Of a DNA stretch of 64,000 nt, positions 61,165 through 64,000 are shown piece after piece (position 1 is the first letter of the stretch; each line of letters starts with the position of its first letter). The stretch is from CAVXTF01 sp963701375 (lineage in GTDB: Bacteria; Actinomycetota; Acidimicrobiia; Acidimicrobiales; CAVXTF01), in the NCBI GenBank assembly GCA_963701375.1, contig CAVOZT010000004.1, positions 1,736,001 to 1,800,000 of the forward strand. Reading direction: 5' to 3'. The translations under genes were made by a program, and so were the position numbers. The notes beneath the pieces are model-generated. The model was not told the origin of the DNA and made no database searches. It was given only the letters and a program-made list of their open reading frames with translations.

Positions 61165-61665
61165 TCAGACGCAGTCCCTGCAGAGGACCCGCTTCGCGTC
61201 CGCCAACTGGCTGGGATGCTTGACCAAGAAGCACGACCGGCAGACGAACTCGTCCGGTTGTTTCGGAAGTACCCGGTCTGCGATCTCCGACCGGTCGTCG
61301 GGCTCGGGTACTTCCTCGTCCTCCTCGTCAGCTTCCTCGACGACGAGTCGCTCTTTCAGGATCTCGTCCAAGCTCGCCTCGACGTCCTCGTCGTCGGCCT
61401 CGTCTTCTTCCTCGTCCGCTTCCTCCGCGGGCGCGGCCGGCGAGACGGCAGCCACTACAGGAACCGCCCGAACGACGTTTACGTCTTCTTCGTCTTCGAC
61501 GTCGACGACGTCGTCGAGATCCTCCACGTCTAGGTCGGCAACCACATCGACGTCCTCGATGTCACCGTCGATGTCGTCGTCTTCGAGCAACTCGTCAGCA
61601 GGCTCCTCGAGCTCGACCTCGTCGAGATCCTCGGGATCAACTACGTCATCCAAGTCGTCGGCCAT
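61165..61665 (-). CDS. DUF4193-like acidic zinc-ribbon protein
   Basis: 166 residues. The last 30 residues are the conserved DUF4193 part: QPDEFVCRSCFLVKHPSQL and VLCRDCV give four cysteines (C142, C145, C162, C165) that should bind zinc. Everything before about residue 130 is made mostly of Asp, Glu, Val and Ala, far longer and more acidic than the actinobacterial norm of about 100 residues. The codons make the DNA repetitive. The role of the family is unknown. Confidence 0.8.
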   Translation of the reverse strand: MADDLDDVVDPEDLDEVELEEPADELLEDDDIDGDIEDVDVVADLDVEDLDDVVDVEDEEDVNVVRAVPVVAAVSPAAPAEEADEEEDEADDEDVEASLDEILKERLVVEEADEEDEEVPEPDDRSEIADRVLPKQPDEFVCRSCFLVKHPSQLADAKRVLCRDCV

Positions 61666-62214
61666 TTACACCCTTCGGTCCGTCATCGGCGCGCCGGAGC
61701 ATAACCGGTTGCTCCATGGGCTCCGATCACACCCTTCCTCGTGGCGCGAGCTTGCCCGCAGGGAATCGACAATGCTTCTCACCAGCGGCTTCTCGCGGCG
61801 CCCCGGACATGCCGAGCCGAGTTTTCGTGCCAGTGCAGAGGCGGCGGGGCGCCCGGACCGGGCGCCCTTCGCTCGGCAACGCCGGGCGCTGCACCGAACT
61901 TCCGGCAGCTACGCGTCCCGGCGGCCGGGCCCGGGGACCTTTGGTGCCATTCGCTTCTCGCCTCGCGACGGCAGCGAAAGTTTTCTACTCGGTCCCGCGG
62001 GCCTCCCTCCGCCTTCTCACAGCTATCCCCCCCTCAGGTCCCTGCTGATGATCATCAGACAGGGCCTCGGGGCGTTTTGGGACTGCGCGACTATGCGTCT
62101 TCATTTGCTTCGAGTCAAGCGACATCTCAACGTTCTGACCAGGATCTCCTCGCGTAACTGCAGGTAGCTACGTGGTGGATGTCGACGCGAATTCGCGGAG
62201 AGTTTTCGTTCCGT
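61666..62214. other. Gene-free stretch with strong palindromes
   Basis: No convincing gene. It holds three notable inverted repeats: GGGCGCCCGG/CCGGGCGCCC with a 1-nt spacer (61847-61867), the perfect palindrome CTGATGATCATCAG (62045-62058) flanked by CCTG/CAGG, and the perfect palindrome CGCGAATTCGCG (62186-62197). The first may terminate; the second looks like a protein-binding site. The minus-strand promoter of the DUF4193 gene must also be here. Confidence 0.5.
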
Positions 62215-63912
62215 TCAGCTCCCGGGGACCGCGTCACAAGAAAGCTCGGGCTCTCTGTCGTTGTTCGCACCGTCAGTAACGTCAATTCCTGAACCCAGTC
62301 GCCTACTCTCCACGCGTCGTTCCGCCTCGAGCCGTTCCAGGTCAGGCACGGTGTGATCTACGAATGTCATGGCGTCCGCAAGTATCCGGTGGCCGGCCTG
62401 CTCTGCGATCAGGCGGTGCATGTCCTGGGCGATGCGACGGTAGACGGGATGACCTTGCGTACCGCTTCGAAGCTCGATCACGTGCATCGCCTCGCGGGCG
62501 TTCATGTCGAGCACGTAACGCAGACGGTGCGCAAGGGTTAGCGCGTAGGCCGCTCGTTCGGGGAACGTTGTCGCCAGGTCCCCGTAGAGATTGGCGGAGC
62601 GGGCCATCGAGTCTTGGAAACGGTCCTCGAGCCCCGCCTCCGCTACAGGCTCGGGCAACTCGTATCCGAGGTTCGGAGTGAGCTGCTGCCATTCGACGGT
62701 GAGCATGCGGTGGCGCTGCAAGTCTCGGAAAGCGCCGTAGTCGGAAACGATCTCGAAGCGGTAGCTCGTGCGCTCCAATGCTCGCCCAGGACGGTGCCTT
62801 CGATTCGTCCGTTCGCCTACGTAAGCGCGGGCGATTGCCAGGCGCTCGGAGGAGCCCAACTTCTGCACGCGCCGGAGCAGCTCGGATTCGTCGAGCGAGC
62901 TAGACGCGAAGCACATGGCTGCGAGCACTTTGTCCTCGCCGGACGGATCGTGGTCCACCAACCTCACCAGAGGCGCGTCGTCCTGGAGACGGTCGGCGGC
63001 ATCTGGCCACAGCCGTTCAACGATCGACTCGGTCTCGCGCCTGGTGGACGCCAGGTACGCCGCCCAGGCTCCCCCTCTTTCGGGACGGTCGAGGCGCTGA
63101 AGGAACGACGGGATCACCTTCTTCAGCTCCTCGAGCATCAACTCGGCGTAACGGCGAGCCTCAGGCAGCGGATGGGCACGCATGCGGAGGATGAGCTGCT
63201 CGTAGGACTGGCCGGTCCCGTAGATCCCGACGTTCGAGACCGAAGCGGTGGGAAGCAGCCCTCGAAGAGAGTCGAGCGCCTTCGCTTTGATCGACTGCCG
63301 GTGCACGAAATCAGAGTCTCCCGGCACCCTCGGGAAGCGTCGGGTCAGCCAGGCCTGCATGACCGGCAGAAGCTCCGCATACGCCTCGAAGAGACGGTCC
63401 ATCTCTCCGACATAACGAGCGCCGAATTGAGAGTCGAGTATCTCGGGATCTCGGTAGTAGCGGTACCGACCCGCCGCGAGCCTGCTGTCGTAGGCCACAT
63501 AGCGGGTTGACTGCTCTAGGTAAGCCATCAGACGGCCCCACTCGAGCACCTTCGTGAGCAGGTTGGACGCCTGCTCGCACGCCAGGTGCACCCCGCCGAG
63601 TTGAGCGACCGAATCGTCGCCGTACTCCATGAACACCCGGTCGTACAGCTCCTCCGCCCTGCGCAGACCGACCGTTGCATCGACGCCCGCGTCCCCGCTC
63701 AGCTCCAGGTCGCCGACGAACTCGTCCAGGAACAGCCGGCGCAGCGTCTTGGCCGATCGAGAGTACCTTGCGAACAGGGCACCTTTTACGACTTCAGGCA
63801 GGTTGACCAGGGCAAACACCGGTCCGTCGAGGGTCGTGACGTACCTGCGGAGGATGTCAGCCTCCTCGGCTGTGAAGGATTCATCCAAGTACGGGAACAT
63901 CCGGCGCAACAC
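62215..63912 (-). CDS. Double-domain ThyX-like protein (FAD-dependent thymidylate synthase homologue)
   Basis: 565 residues, about twice the size of ThyX. The N-terminal half has EWGRLMAYLEQSTRYVAYDS (near residue 136); the C-terminal half has RDLQRHRMLTVEWQQLTP near residue 398 and the helix EAMHVIELRSGTQGHPVYRR. In ThyX the motif is RHRX7S; here RHR is kept but the Ser position is Gln. The catalytic residues are thus altered, and a dimer-like single chain is likely. Whether it still makes dTMP, or has another flavin-linked role, is open. Starts at ATG 63912; ATG 63900 is possible. Confidence 0.75.
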   Translation of the reverse strand: MLRRMFPYLDESFTAEEADILRRYVTTLDGPVFALVNLPEVVKGALFARYSRSAKTLRRLFLDEFVGDLELSGDAGVDATVGLRRAEELYDRVFMEYGDDSVAQLGGVHLACEQASNLLTKVLEWGRLMAYLEQSTRYVAYDSRLAAGRYRYYRDPEILDSQFGARYVGEMDRLFEAYAELLPVMQAWLTRRFPRVPGDSDFVHRQSIKAKALDSLRGLLPTASVSNVGIYGTGQSYEQLILRMRAHPLPEARRYAELMLEELKKVIPSFLQRLDRPERGGAWAAYLASTRRETESIVERLWPDAADRLQDDAPLVRLVDHDPSGEDKVLAAMCFASSSLDESELLRRVQKLGSSERLAIARAYVGERTNRRHRPGRALERTSYRFEIVSDYGAFRDLQRHRMLTVEWQQLTPNLGYELPEPVAEAGLEDRFQDSMARSANLYGDLATTFPERAAYALTLAHRLRYVLDMNAREAMHVIELRSGTQGHPVYRRIAQDMHRLIAEQAGHRILADAMTFVDHTVPDLERLEAERRVESRRLGSGIDVTDGANNDREPELSCDAVPGS

Positions 63913-64000
63913 TACGACCCGTCACCCCGCACTGTGGCGGACCGTCGGAACCGCCTCAGGACCCGTCTGCGAGCGCGCCCACCCAGCCGGCCGCGACGAC
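63913..64000 (-). other. Window edge upstream of the ThyX-like gene
   Basis: On the minus strand a frame is open from 64000 and ends at a TGA near 63957, reading VVAAGWVGALADGS. It could be the C-terminus of an upstream gene, but another frame is open a little longer, so no call is made. Confidence 0.2.

Noticed and set aside
60839..62167. Long plus-strand frame (about 440 codons) with a Ser-rich middle
   Set aside because: It is antisense to the acidic DUF4193 gene; Asp and Glu codons read backward give Ser-rich sequence. The DUF4193 zinc ribbon is clearly conserved on the other strand.
62614..63510. Plus-strand frame of about 298 codons
   Set aside because: Antisense shadow of the ThyX-like gene; no recognisable motif and no start signal.
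1..64000. CRISPR arrays, rRNA genes, insertion sequences with transposase
   Set aside because: No regularly spaced repeats, rRNA sequence or transposase motifs were seen anywhere in the window.

Overview
The window is a chromosomal segment of a high-GC actinobacterium. The best guess is the class Acidimicrobiia. The order scpA-scpB-rluB-aroH-tyrA-aroA-cmk, a DUF512 radical-SAM gene coupled to der, a DUF4193 zinc-ribbon protein, an FtsR-type MerR regulator, luciferase-like oxidoreductases and a double ThyX-like protein all fit. The assignment rests on recognised gene families and gene order only; no 16S rRNA gene is present.

Layout. 1-902 is a methyltransferase cut by the left edge. 1487-14616 is conserved housekeeping: trpS; a tightly overlapping eight-gene operon running from chromosome segregation (ScpA/B) through rRNA modification and aromatic amino acid synthesis to cytidylate kinase and a phospholipid acyltransferase; then a glycosyltransferase, an HD protein and ispH on the other strand; then the DUF512 gene (frameshifted) with der. 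14670-31000 is accessory: FkbM methyltransferase, AraC/DJ-1 regulator, a tRNA-Pro(GGG) gene followed by a decayed island that ends in a copy of the tRNA 3' half, a GT4 glycosyltransferase, an atypical NRAMP transporter with a possible proline-rich leader ORF, a secreted G1 glutamic peptidase and a CmoB-like methyltransferase. 30921-33834 is a large cyclase/NB-ARC/TPR regulator split by a frameshift. 34332-40724 holds a TrpB2-type synthase, ftsR and glycine cleavage genes gcvT-gcvPA-gcvPB (no gcvH). 40714-49604 is mixed metabolism and transport. 49848-53915 is a four-gene signalling operon (HD-GYP, sensor kinase, two receiver proteins). 54120-63912 holds an F420-type oxidoreductase, a membrane pair resembling FTR1, a PIG-L deacetylase, an HtrA protease, lineage-type hypothetical proteins and the ThyX-like protein.

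The most interesting points are: (1) a 22-codon ORF with six prolines, a perfect Shine-Dalgarno and a good -10 box upstream of an NRAMP homologue whose metal-binding Met and Asn are replaced, reminiscent of the proline-codon leaders of Mg2+ transporters; (2) a compact secretion cassette inside the tRNA-Pro island, made of an ER-type (SipW-like) signal peptidase between two secreted proteins that share a SipW-type N-terminal motif; (3) a 14-bp tandem triplication that has separated an overlapping stop/start between the HD-GYP and kinase genes. At least three frameshifts (about 12045, 18200, 32565) interrupt otherwise intact proteins. Assembly error must be excluded before calling them real.
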